A stretch of 6,894 bases of DNA from an uncultured Brevundimonas sp. GTDB lineage: Bacteria; Pseudomonadota; Alphaproteobacteria; Caulobacterales; Caulobacteraceae. A program made the translations under genes and the position numbers. Where the stretch lies: contig CAMLNT010000125.1 of NCBI GenBank assembly GCA_946481425.1, forward strand, positions 1 to 6,894, read 5' to 3'. The notes under the pieces are model-generated. The model worked only from the letters and a program-made list of their open reading frames with translations. It was not told where the DNA came from and searched no databases. Shown piece by piece: positions 1 through 4,982 of this stretch. How positions within the stretch are numbered: the first letter of the stretch is position 1; each line of letters opens with the position of its first letter.

Positions 1-1032
1 GTCGTGCGGGATGTCGAGCGCCTGCATGAAGCGCAGGACGACGGCGGCGAAGGCCTCGTTCAGCTCCCACAGGTCGATGTCGTCCTTGGTCATGCCGAGC
101 TTGCCGAGCAGCTTGTTGGCCACGAACTCCGGGCCGGTCAGCATGATCGACGGCTCCGAGCCGATCGAGGCCGCGCCGCGGATCTTGGCGCGCGGCTTCA
201 GGCCCAGCGCCTTGCCGGCTTCCAGCGTGCCGATCAGGACGCCGGCCGAACCGTCCACGATGCCCGACGAGTTGCCCGGCGTGTGCACGTGGTTGACCTT
301 GGCCACCTCGGGGTAGCGCTGGTTGATCACGGCGTCGAAGGCCATGTCGCCCATCATCTGGAACGACGGGTTCAGGCCGCCCAGGGTCTGCATGTCGGTG
401 TTGGGACGGATCGTCTCATCACGGTCCAGGATGGTCAGGCCCAGCTGATCCTTCACCGGTACGACCGAGCCCTTGAACCGGCCTTCTTCCCAGCTCTTCG
501 CCGAGCGCTTGTGGCTTTCCACAGCGTAGGCGTCGACGTCGTCACGGCTGAAGCCCCACTTGGAAGCGATCATGTCCGCCGAGACGCCCTGCGGCACGAA
601 ATAGGTCTTGAAGGCGCTGGTAGGATCCACCGGCCAGGCGCCGCCGTCCGAGCCCATCGGGACCCGGCTCATGGCCTCGACGCCGCCGCCGACGGCAAAG
701 TCGGCTTCGCCGGACTTCACCTTGGCCGCCGCCATGTTCACGGCTTCCAGGCCCGAGGCGCAGAAGCGGTTGATCTGGACGCCGGCGGTCGTCTGGGCCC
801 AGCCGGCGTTCAGCACGGCGGTCCGGGCGATGTCGGCGCCCTGCTCGCCCACCGGCGAGACGCAGCCGAGGATGACGTCGTCGACCCTGGAGGTATCCAG
901 CCCGTTGCGGTCGCGCAGCGCTTCCAGCACCTGCGTCGCCAGGCTCAGAGCCGTGATCTCGTGCAGCGACCCGTCGCTCTTGCCCTTGCCCCGCGGCGTG
1001 CGCACGGCATCGTAGATATAGGCGTCGGTCAT
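1..1032 (-). CDS. Acetyl-CoA acetyltransferase family thiolase (3' end outside window)
   Basis: This is a thiolase of the acetyl-CoA C-acyltransferase type, which reversibly condenses or cleaves acyl-CoA and acetyl-CoA in the cytosol. I translated 344 uninterrupted codons from the ATG at 1032-1030. The start is supported by AGGAGG (plus-strand 1039-1044), six bases upstream. The N-terminus MTDAYIYDAVRTPRGKGK is typical of the family. The acyl-accepting nucleophile is C91 in NRFCASGLEAVN. A GNSSGIVDG stretch lies at 253-261, and N325 starts the conserved NEAFA motif. Family members have about 400 residues, so roughly 55-60 are missing, including the GHP histidine and the C-terminal CxG cysteine. 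The GNSSGIVDG variant is common in alphaproteobacterial thiolases paired with a FadB-type enzyme, but the downstream neighbour is off the window. Substrate chain length (acetoacetyl-CoA versus longer 3-ketoacyl-CoA) cannot be told from sequence, so I give no symbol. Confidence 0.95.
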   Translation of the reverse strand, partial: MTDAYIYDAVRTPRGKGKSDGSLHEITALSLATQVLEALRDRNGLDTSRVDDVILGCVSPVGEQGADIARTAVLNAGWAQTTAGVQINRFCASGLEAVNMAAAKVKSGEADFAVGGGVEAMSRVPMGSDGGAWPVDPTSAFKTYFVPQGVSADMIASKWGFSRDDVDAYAVESHKRSAKSWEEGRFKGSVVPVKDQLGLTILDRDETIRPNTDMQTLGGLNPSFQMMGDMAFDAVINQRYPEVAKVNHVHTPGNSSGIVDGSAGVLIGTLEAGKALGLKPRAKIRGAASIGSEPSIMLTGPEFVANKLLGKLGMTKDDIDLWELNEAFAAVVLRFMQALDIPHD

Positions 1033-1080
1033 CGGTGTCCTCCTGGGCCGCTCTGAGGGGCGTGGCTCATATAGCGTCTG

Positions 1081-1085
1081 GATTC
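1081..1085. other. GANTC (CcrM-type methylation) site in thiolase upstream region
   Basis: GATTC lies between the candidate thiolase promoter elements and the thiolase start. GANTC is the CcrM target in Caulobacterales. The site is real sequence; any regulatory effect is inference. Confidence 0.5.
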
Positions 1086-1099
1086 GAAACGCGCACCGC

Positions 1100-1128
1100 T
1101 AAAAAGCCTACGTTTACGTCAACGTCAA
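1100..1128 (-). promoter_or_regulatory. Candidate housekeeping promoter for the thiolase
   Basis: Read on the minus strand, TTGACG (1128-1123) is followed after 17 bp by TTTTTA (1105-1100). The -35 agrees with the TTGAC of alphaproteobacterial housekeeping promoters, but the -10 is poor. The palindrome at 1113-1128 covers the -35 and most of the spacer, the usual placement for a MerR-type regulator, although that class normally prefers a 19-bp spacer. A rival -10, GCTATA (1075-1070), lies closer to the gene but has no clear -35. Which one is used cannot be settled by eye. Confidence 0.35.
1113..1128. promoter_or_regulatory. Palindromic operator candidate, LiuR-like, upstream of thiolase
   Basis: TTTACGT-CA-ACGTCAA is an inverted repeat in which 6 of 7 half-site positions match. 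It sits inside a run of ACG spaced every 6 bp (1110-1124). From memory, MerR-family LiuR regulators of branched-chain amino acid and acyl-CoA catabolism bind TTTACGT-NN-ACGTAAA-like sites. The location, about 80-95 bp upstream of a thiolase start, fits such a role. The regulator assignment is inference, since no regulator gene is in the window. The site overlaps the putative -35 of the thiolase promoter and ends 18 bp before the flgK sigma-54 promoter. Confidence 0.45.
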
Positions 1129-1146
1129 GTTACAGGTCGCCACAGG

Positions 1147-1161
1147 TGGCACGGCCCTTGC
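1147..1161 (+). promoter_or_regulatory. Sigma-54 (RpoN) promoter of flgKL
   Basis: TGGCACGGCCCTTGC matches the -24/-12 consensus TGGCAC-N5-TTGC at every fixed position. The GG at 1148-1149 and GC at 1160-1161 have the invariant 12-bp offset. By the usual spacing, transcription would start near 1173, giving a flgK leader of about 124 nt. Class III flagellar genes of Caulobacter use sigma-54 with the response regulator FlbD as activator, so the promoter type fits the gene it precedes. Sigma-54 promoters fire only with an enhancer-bound ATPase activator; candidate sites are noted downstream in the leader. Confidence 0.88.
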
Positions 1162-1204
1162 GCCGCTCGAGACGGACCGATCCGTTGGTCCGAAAGTTTT
1201 CTCG

Positions 1205-1222
1205 GCCAATCAAAGCATTGGC
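1205..1222. promoter_or_regulatory. IHF-site candidate within a 6-bp inverted repeat
   Basis: Positions 1208-1220 (AATCAAAGCATTG) match the IHF consensus WATCAANNNNTTR exactly. They lie inside the perfect inverted repeat GCCAAT-caaagc-ATTGGC. IHF bends DNA so that an enhancer-bound activator can touch sigma-54 polymerase. The site lies about +36 to +48 from the predicted start of transcription, that is, downstream of the promoter. The same inverted repeat could form a small hairpin in the mRNA leader, though the stem has only 6 pairs with A-U content, so I favour the DNA role. Confidence 0.55.
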
Positions 1223-1244
1223 TTTCCACCCGTCGTCCGAGGCT

Positions 1245-1259
1245 CGGCAGAATCCGCCG
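1245..1259. promoter_or_regulatory. Candidate FlbD enhancer (ftr-like) in the flgK leader
   Basis: CGGC-agaatcc-GCCG is an inverted repeat centred about +80 from the predicted transcription start, beyond the IHF-like site. FlbD binds GC-rich elements with a CGGCA core, which this sequence contains. I do not remember the full consensus well enough to score it, and GC-rich DNA produces such repeats by chance, so the assignment is tentative. A GANTC site (1250-1254) lies in its middle. Confidence 0.3.
1250..1254. other. GANTC (CcrM-type methylation) site in flgK leader
   Basis: GAATC lies within the spacer of the candidate enhancer repeat at 1245-1259. If an activator binds there, its binding could depend on the methylation state of this site. 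That is inference from position only. Confidence 0.5.
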
Positions 1260-1273
1260 GGTTCGCGCAAGTC

Positions 1274-1286
1274 CTGCCGATGGCAG
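1274..1286 (+). other. Short hairpin next to the flgK start
   Basis: CTGCC-gat-GGCAG can fold as a 5-bp stem with a 3-nt loop, ending 10 nt before the flgK ATG. It occupies the place where a Shine-Dalgarno sequence would normally be sought. What remains between hairpin and ATG is only a weak GAG (1290-1292). It may affect translation initiation, but such small stems are frequent in GC-rich DNA. Confidence 0.3.
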
Positions 1287-1296
1287 TCCGAGCGTC

Positions 1297-3420
1297 ATGA
1301 GCCTGAACCTGATCATGAACACCGCGTCGACGGGCCTGATGGCCGCGCAGACGCAGCTGCGCGTGGTCTCGGACAATGTCTCCAACGTCAACACGCCCGG
1401 CTACGTCCGCAAGATCGCCGATCAGGTCGCCTATTCCTCGAACGGCGTGGGGGCCGGGGTCGAGGTGGCGCGCATCCGGCTCGCGACCGACAGGTTTCTT
1501 CAAGCCGCAAGCCTGAATGCAGAGGCCGAGTCCGCGCGCCAGGGCGTCCGCTACGAGCTCTATGACCGCATCCAGTCGCTGCTGGGCGATCCGGGCGGAG
1601 ACGGCGGCCTGCTCGGCCAGGTCAACAGCCTGTTCTCGGCCTTTTCGGCCCTGTCGGAAGACGCCGTCTCGGGACCCTACCGCCAACAGGCCGTCAGCCA
1701 GGCCCAGGCCCTGTTCGACGAGGCGTCGCGCATCTCGGGCCAGATCCAGGCGGTTCGCGAGGATGCCGACGCGCGCATCTCGTCGGCCGTCAATCGCGCC
1801 AATGAGCTGCTCGGCCAGATCGAGGCCCTGAACGTCGAGATCTCCCGCTCGGCGGTGGCCGGCGGCGATACCTCCGGAGCCGAGAGCGCCCAGGCCGCCC
1901 TGGTGGATGAACTGTCCGGCATCCTCGACATCCGCGTTTCGGTGCGACCGGTCGGTGGCATCCAGGTCCGCACCGGCGACGGCATGCTGCTGGCCGGCGA
2001 TGGTCACGCGACCCTCGGCTACCAGCGCGCCGGCGCCGTGAACGCCGAGACGGCCTTTGACGAAATCTGGATCACCGAACCGCGCGGCGAGAAGCGCTCG
2101 CTGATCGATCATCTTCAGTCCGGCGAACTGAAGGGCCTGCTGGAGGTCCGTGATCGTGAGGCCCCCGCCGCCGCCGAGCGCCTGGCCGAACTGGTCAGCA
2201 CCATGGCCGACGAGCTGAACCGGGCCCACAACGCCTCCAGCGCGGTTCCGGCGCCCAACACCCTGACTGGCCGCAACACCGGCCAGAGTCTGTCGGAGGC
2301 CCTAAGCGGATTTTCCGGCACGACCAATGTCGCGGTGACCAATGCTTCGGGCGTCACGGTTGCGCGCGCCGAGATCGTCTTCGGCGCCGGGGGAGCCATC
2401 ACCATCAATGGCGCGGCGGCCAACAGCACCAACTTCCTGAGCGTGCTGAACACCCAGCTCGGTGGCGCCGCGACGGCCAGCTTCTCGGGCGGCGTCCTAT
2501 CGATCCAGGCGGCCGCCGCGACAAACGGCGTCGTCGTGGCGGACGATCCGACGAGCCCGGCGCGCAGCAACGGCCGCGGCTTCTCGCATCACTTCGGCCT
2601 GAACGACCTGGTCCGCAGCGACCGTCCGGCCACCTATGACACCGGCCTGACCGCCGCCTCGCCGCACGGCTTCACCGCGGGCGAGGAAATCACCTTCCGC
2701 TTCACCAGCGCAAACGGCGCGCGCCTGCGCGACCTGACTGTCCAGGTGCCGGCGGGCGGCACGATGGCGGATCTGCTGGCCCAGCTGAACTCGCCGGTGA
2801 CCGGCGTGGGCCGGTTCGGCGCCTTCAGCCTCGGCGCGGGCGGCGCCATGACCTTCACCCCGTCGGGGGGCCAGGCGATCAGCTATTCGATCGTCGGCGA
2901 CGGCACGACGCGTAGCCCGTCCGGAGTCTCGATGTCCGAGATGTTCGGCCTGGGAGGCGGAGTGCGCGCCTCGCGCCTGGACGGCTTCTCGATCCGGTCC
3001 GACATTCTGGCCTCGCCCAATCGCCTGGCTCTGGCCCGGCTGGATCTGAGTGCGGCCGCCGGGACCTCGGCCCTGTCGTCGGGCGACGGCCGCGGGGCTC
3101 TCGCCCTGGCCGACGCAGGCCAGATCAGCGCCAACTTCTCGGCCGCGGGCGGTTCGTCGGGCGGCGCCATGACCATCAGCCGCTATGTCTCGGAACTGGC
3201 AGGCGACATCGGTGGCCGCGCCGCCGCCGCCAAGTCCCGCGCCGAGGCCGCCGACGCCGTCAAGGTCGAGGCGCGCCAGCGCCAGGCCTCCCACGAAGGC
3301 GTGAACCTGGATGAGGAGCTGGTGAACCTGACGACCTACCAGCAGGCCTTCAACGCCTCGGCCCGGATGATCCAGGCGGCCAAGGATCTGTACGACATCC
3401 TCCTCGGAATGGTGAGATGA
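1297..3420 (+). CDS. flgK: Flagellar hook-associated protein 1 (HAP1, FlgK)
   Basis: FlgK is the proximal of the two hook-filament junction proteins, exported through the flagellar type III apparatus and assembled on the hook tip. The 707-residue product opens with the axial-protein signature MSLNLIMNTASTGLMAAQ...NVSNVNTPGY (residues 1-36). It continues with a helical, coiled-coil-prone region (about 129-185) and the LVDELSGILDIRV segment (about 202-214). It ends with the D0 helix LVNLTTYQQAFNASARMIQA. There is no cysteine, as is common in secreted axial proteins. It is longer than the enterobacterial protein (about 550 residues). The extra length lies in a Gly/Ala/Ser/Thr-rich centre (about 338-620) holding two similar modules, each ending in an FGL...VR motif (433-440 and 550-557). 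The ATG at 1297 is chosen because the family N-terminus begins there, despite a weak ribosome site. flgL follows with an ATGA overlap, so the two are co-transcribed and probably translationally coupled. Confidence 0.96.
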   Translation: MSLNLIMNTASTGLMAAQTQLRVVSDNVSNVNTPGYVRKIADQVAYSSNGVGAGVEVARIRLATDRFLQAASLNAEAESARQGVRYELYDRIQSLLGDPGGDGGLLGQVNSLFSAFSALSEDAVSGPYRQQAVSQAQALFDEASRISGQIQAVREDADARISSAVNRANELLGQIEALNVEISRSAVAGGDTSGAESAQAALVDELSGILDIRVSVRPVGGIQVRTGDGMLLAGDGHATLGYQRAGAVNAETAFDEIWITEPRGEKRSLIDHLQSGELKGLLEVRDREAPAAAERLAELVSTMADELNRAHNASSAVPAPNTLTGRNTGQSLSEALSGFSGTTNVAVTNASGVTVARAEIVFGAGGAITINGAAANSTNFLSVLNTQLGGAATASFSGGVLSIQAAAATNGVVVADDPTSPARSNGRGFSHHFGLNDLVRSDRPATYDTGLTAASPHGFTAGEEITFRFTSANGARLRDLTVQVPAGGTMADLLAQLNSPVTGVGRFGAFSLGAGGAMTFTPSGGQAISYSIVGDGTTRSPSGVSMSEMFGLGGGVRASRLDGFSIRSDILASPNRLALARLDLSAAAGTSALSSGDGRGALALADAGQISANFSAAGGSSGGAMTISRYVSELAGDIGGRAAAAKSRAEAADAVKVEARQRQASHEGVNLDEELVNLTTYQQAFNASARMIQAAKDLYDILLGMVR

Positions 3421-4349
3421 CCCGCGTAGCCACCAACGCCAGCTTCCAGTCGGCGCTCCTGGACCTGCAACGCGCCCAGTCGCGCCAGCAGGACGCCCAG
3501 AACCGCATCGCCACCCAGAAGATCGCCACCGACCTGTCAGGCTTCGGGCGGGGCTCCGAGACCCTGACCGCGCTGAAGGCCGCCGACGCCCGCATCGCCG
3601 GCTTCGTGGCCACGGGCGAGACGGTCAAGGCGCGTCTCGAGACCCAGGCCCTCGCCTTCGACCAGTTGCTCGGCTCGGTCGACGGGGCTCGCGCCGCCGT
3701 CGCCGAGGCGCTCGCCGCCGGCCGCTTCGACGGCCTGATGCTCGAGATGCAGGGCTGGTTCCAGGCCGCCCAGGGCGGGCTGAACTTCAAGCACCAGGGG
3801 ACCTATCTCTTCGGCGGCGCCCGCAGCGACCAGACTCCGGTCGAGGCCGGCACCCTGGCCGAACTGACGGCCGCGCCCACCATCAGCGACGTTTTCGCCA
3901 ACGATCAGCTGCGCGCCGCATCGCGACTTGACGAGACCACCGTGGTCACGACCGGCTTTCTAGCATCGGACGTCGGCGGACCTCTGCTGGAGGTGTTCCG
4001 CGCGCTCCAGACCTATGACACGGGCGCCGGCGGACCGATCTCCGGCCAGCTGGACGACGCCGGCAAGGCCTTCCTGGAAAGCATCCTGACCCAGTTCGAC
4101 GCGGCGCGTGGCGGCGTGGTCGAGGCCGCCGCGCGCAACGGCTCGCTCCAGAACCGCGTCGATTCCGTCCTCGCCGGTCACGAAGCGCAGCGCACCCAGC
4201 TGACGAGCCTGATCGGCAATCGCACCGATGCCGACATGGCCCAGGCGGTGACGGACCTCAATCTGTCCCAGATCGCCATCCAGGCCTCGGCCCAGGTCAT
4301 CAACCAGTTGCGCGACGTCAGCCTGCTGAACCTGCTCTCGACAGGCTAA
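3417..4349 (+). CDS. flgL: Flagellar hook-associated protein 3 (HAP3, FlgL)
   Basis: FlgL is the distal junction protein between FlgK and the flagellin filament, and is related to flagellin at both ends. The product has 310 residues, close to the family norm. The N-terminal helical region (1-120) carries the start RVATNASFQSALLDLQRAQS and many heptad-like Gln/Ala positions. NFKHQGTYLFGG (123-134) is the conserved turn before a small variable domain. The C-terminus DLNLSQIAIQASAQVINQ through LRDVSLLNLL (280-307) is the flagellin-like D0 helix. There is no cysteine. The start codon overlaps the flgK stop (ATGA, 3417-3420), with GGA and GGTGAG just upstream in the end of flgK. Its TAA interlocks with the zapA stop on the other strand, leaving no room for a separate terminator. 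No flagellin, flgE or fliD gene is in the window. The flagellin-like ends could suggest a divergent flagellin, but its size and place after flgK point to FlgL. Confidence 0.94.
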   Translation: MTRVATNASFQSALLDLQRAQSRQQDAQNRIATQKIATDLSGFGRGSETLTALKAADARIAGFVATGETVKARLETQALAFDQLLGSVDGARAAVAEALAAGRFDGLMLEMQGWFQAAQGGLNFKHQGTYLFGGARSDQTPVEAGTLAELTAAPTISDVFANDQLRAASRLDETTVVTTGFLASDVGGPLLEVFRALQTYDTGAGGPISGQLDDAGKAFLESILTQFDAARGGVVEAAARNGSLQNRVDSVLAGHEAQRTQLTSLIGNRTDADMAQAVTDLNLSQIAIQASAQVINQLRDVSLLNLLSTG

Positions 4350-4642
4350 AGGCCCGCGGCCAGCTTCTCGATCTTCGCCGCCGCCGCATTCAGCGCCTCG
4401 ATGGTGGCCGCATCGTCGCTCGTCGGCTTGAGCTGGACGCTCTTCAGATCCTGGTTCTCATCGGCCAGCAGCAGCCCGGCCATCAGGAACAGCCGCAGAT
4501 CCCCGACCTGCCCGACGTCCCCGGCGACCTGACGCACATGACGGTCGAACTGTTCGGCCAGCGCGCGCACGCGCTTCTCCTGGCCCTCGGCGCAGCCGAC
4601 CTGATGCGGGCGGCCGTTGATCTCCACGGTGACAGTCGCCAT
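4346..4642 (-). CDS. zapA: Cell division protein ZapA (Z-ring associated)
   Basis: ZapA is a small cytosolic protein that cross-links FtsZ protofilaments and sharpens the Z-ring. The 98-residue product has the ZapA globular head: MATVTVEINGRPHQVGC, then EGQEKRVRALAEQFD (19-33) and the hallmark DLRLFLMAGLLLADEN (48-63). The C-terminal helix (about 76-96) is short and alanine-rich compared with the long coiled coil of E. coli ZapA, consistent with a reduced alphaproteobacterial form. An AGGAGA ribosome site (plus-strand 4651-4656) lies 8 bases before the ATG, within the end of zauP. The zauP stop is 3 bases upstream, so the two form an operon. The TAG stop overlaps the flgL TAA in convergent orientation. 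In many proteobacteria zapA is followed by the 6S RNA gene and a 5-formyltetrahydrofolate cyclo-ligase gene; here flgL is there instead. Confidence 0.92.
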   Translation of the reverse strand: MATVTVEINGRPHQVGCAEGQEKRVRALAEQFDRHVRQVAGDVGQVGDLRLFLMAGLLLADENQDLKSVQLKPTSDDAATIEALNAAAAKIEKLAAGL

Positions 4643-4645
4643 CGG

Positions 4646-4873
4646 CTAGTTCTCCTGCCCGATCATCTCGCGCAGCACCTCGGCCGCGCGGCCAAGCGCT
4701 TCCGACGCCTGTTCGGCGGCGGCTCGGAGTTCCTCGTCACCCGAAGGCGCAGGCGTGGCGAACAGATCGTCCTCGCGCACGGCCGCGCGCGCCTTCACGT
4801 CGCGCGTCTTGCTCTCCAGCGCGGCCAGGGCGCGGCTCAGTCGTTCCGTCGCTGCGGCCAGTTCTTCGGACAT
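4646..4873 (-). CDS. zauP: ZauP-like coiled-coil division protein (ZapA upstream protein)
   Basis: In Caulobacter, ZauP is the coiled-coil partner encoded just upstream of ZapA; together they focus the Z-ring. The product here has only 75 residues, is highly charged and Ala/Glu-rich, and lacks a signal peptide or membrane segment. Two helical, heptad-compatible segments (about 1-32, with Leu at 5, 12, 16 and 19; and 47-72) flank a short flexible linker, ATPAPSGDEE (39-48). The sequence alone is too simple to prove family membership. The assignment rests on position directly before zapA, composition, size, and divergence from tkt. GGAGAA (plus-strand 4881-4886) precedes the ATG by 7 bases. It is the first gene of the operon, so its promoter also serves zapA. 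It might be annotated elsewhere as a DUF4164-like hypothetical protein. Confidence 0.75.
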   Translation of the reverse strand: MSEELAAATERLSRALAALESKTRDVKARAAVREDDLFATPAPSGDEELRAAAEQASEALGRAAEVLREMIGQEN

Positions 4874-4900
4874 CCGTGGCTTCTCCGTCCGGAATGCGTC

Positions 4901-4905
4901 GAATC
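4901..4905. other. GANTC (CcrM-type methylation) site before zauP-zapA
   Basis: GAATC lies between the candidate -10 and the zauP start in the zauP/tkt spacer. In Caulobacter, GcrA activates several cell-division genes at promoters carrying methylated GANTC, so a site in front of a Z-ring operon is suggestive. Function here is inferred from position. Confidence 0.5.
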
Positions 4906-4906
4906 C

Positions 4907-4936
4907 ATATAGAACGCAGGCGCCCGCTGGGGTAAA
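4907..4936 (-). promoter_or_regulatory. Weak candidate promoter for zauP-zapA
   Basis: On the minus strand, TTTACC (4936-4931) and CTATAT (4912-4907) are 18 bp apart, upstream of the zauP ribosome site. The -35 matches 4 of 6 positions. The same AT-rich patch (ATATAG) is the only promoter-like sequence in this spacer. I found no convincing promoter for tkt on the other strand. Confidence 0.25.
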
Positions 4937-4944
4937 GCGCCCGC
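4920..4944 (+). repeat. 8-bp direct repeat in zauP/tkt spacer
   Basis: GCGCCCGC occurs at 4920-4927 and again at 4937-4944, a 17-bp period. The overlapping CGCT...AGCG pairing also allows an imperfect hairpin. It lies in the tkt upstream region and across the candidate zauP -35, so it may be an operator pair. The pattern is simple and GC-rich, and no regulator is recognised. Confidence 0.3.
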
Positions 4945-4982
4945 GCCTCTCAATTCATCAGACTTCACGGAGCGACAGCCTC

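Noticed and set aside
4..1056. 350-codon plus-strand open frame over the thiolase
   Set aside because: The minus-strand thiolase has conserved active-site residues and a good ribosome site. The plus-strand translation is His/Arg/Gly-rich and resembles no family.
1205..1222. Reading the GCCAAT/ATTGGC repeat as an intrinsic terminator for a short leader RNA
   Set aside because: There is no U-tract after it, and the stem is weak. The exact IHF-consensus match explains the sequence better.
1035..1565. 176-codon plus-strand open frame spanning the intergenic region into flgK
   Set aside because: It runs through the sigma-54 promoter and into flgK in another frame. Its composition changes abruptly to Arg-rich within flgK and it has no ribosome site.
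1210..2229. 339-codon minus-strand open frame over the flgK leader and 5' part
   Set aside because: It is opposite the well-supported FlgK N-terminus and has no recognisable motif or ribosome site. It is a GC-driven shadow frame.
2497..3294. 265-codon minus-strand open frame within flgK
   Set aside because: The Arg/Gly/Ala-rich composition and lack of motifs mark it as a shadow of flgK.
4351..4361. GGCC-CGC-GGCC hairpin just past the flgL stop as a terminator
   Set aside because: The stem is only 4 bp, no U-tract follows on either strand, and it lies within the zapA coding sequence.
4538..4912. 124-codon plus-strand open frame over zapA and zauP
   Set aside because: It is antisense to a clear ZapA; the product is Arg/Leu/Ala-rich without motifs.
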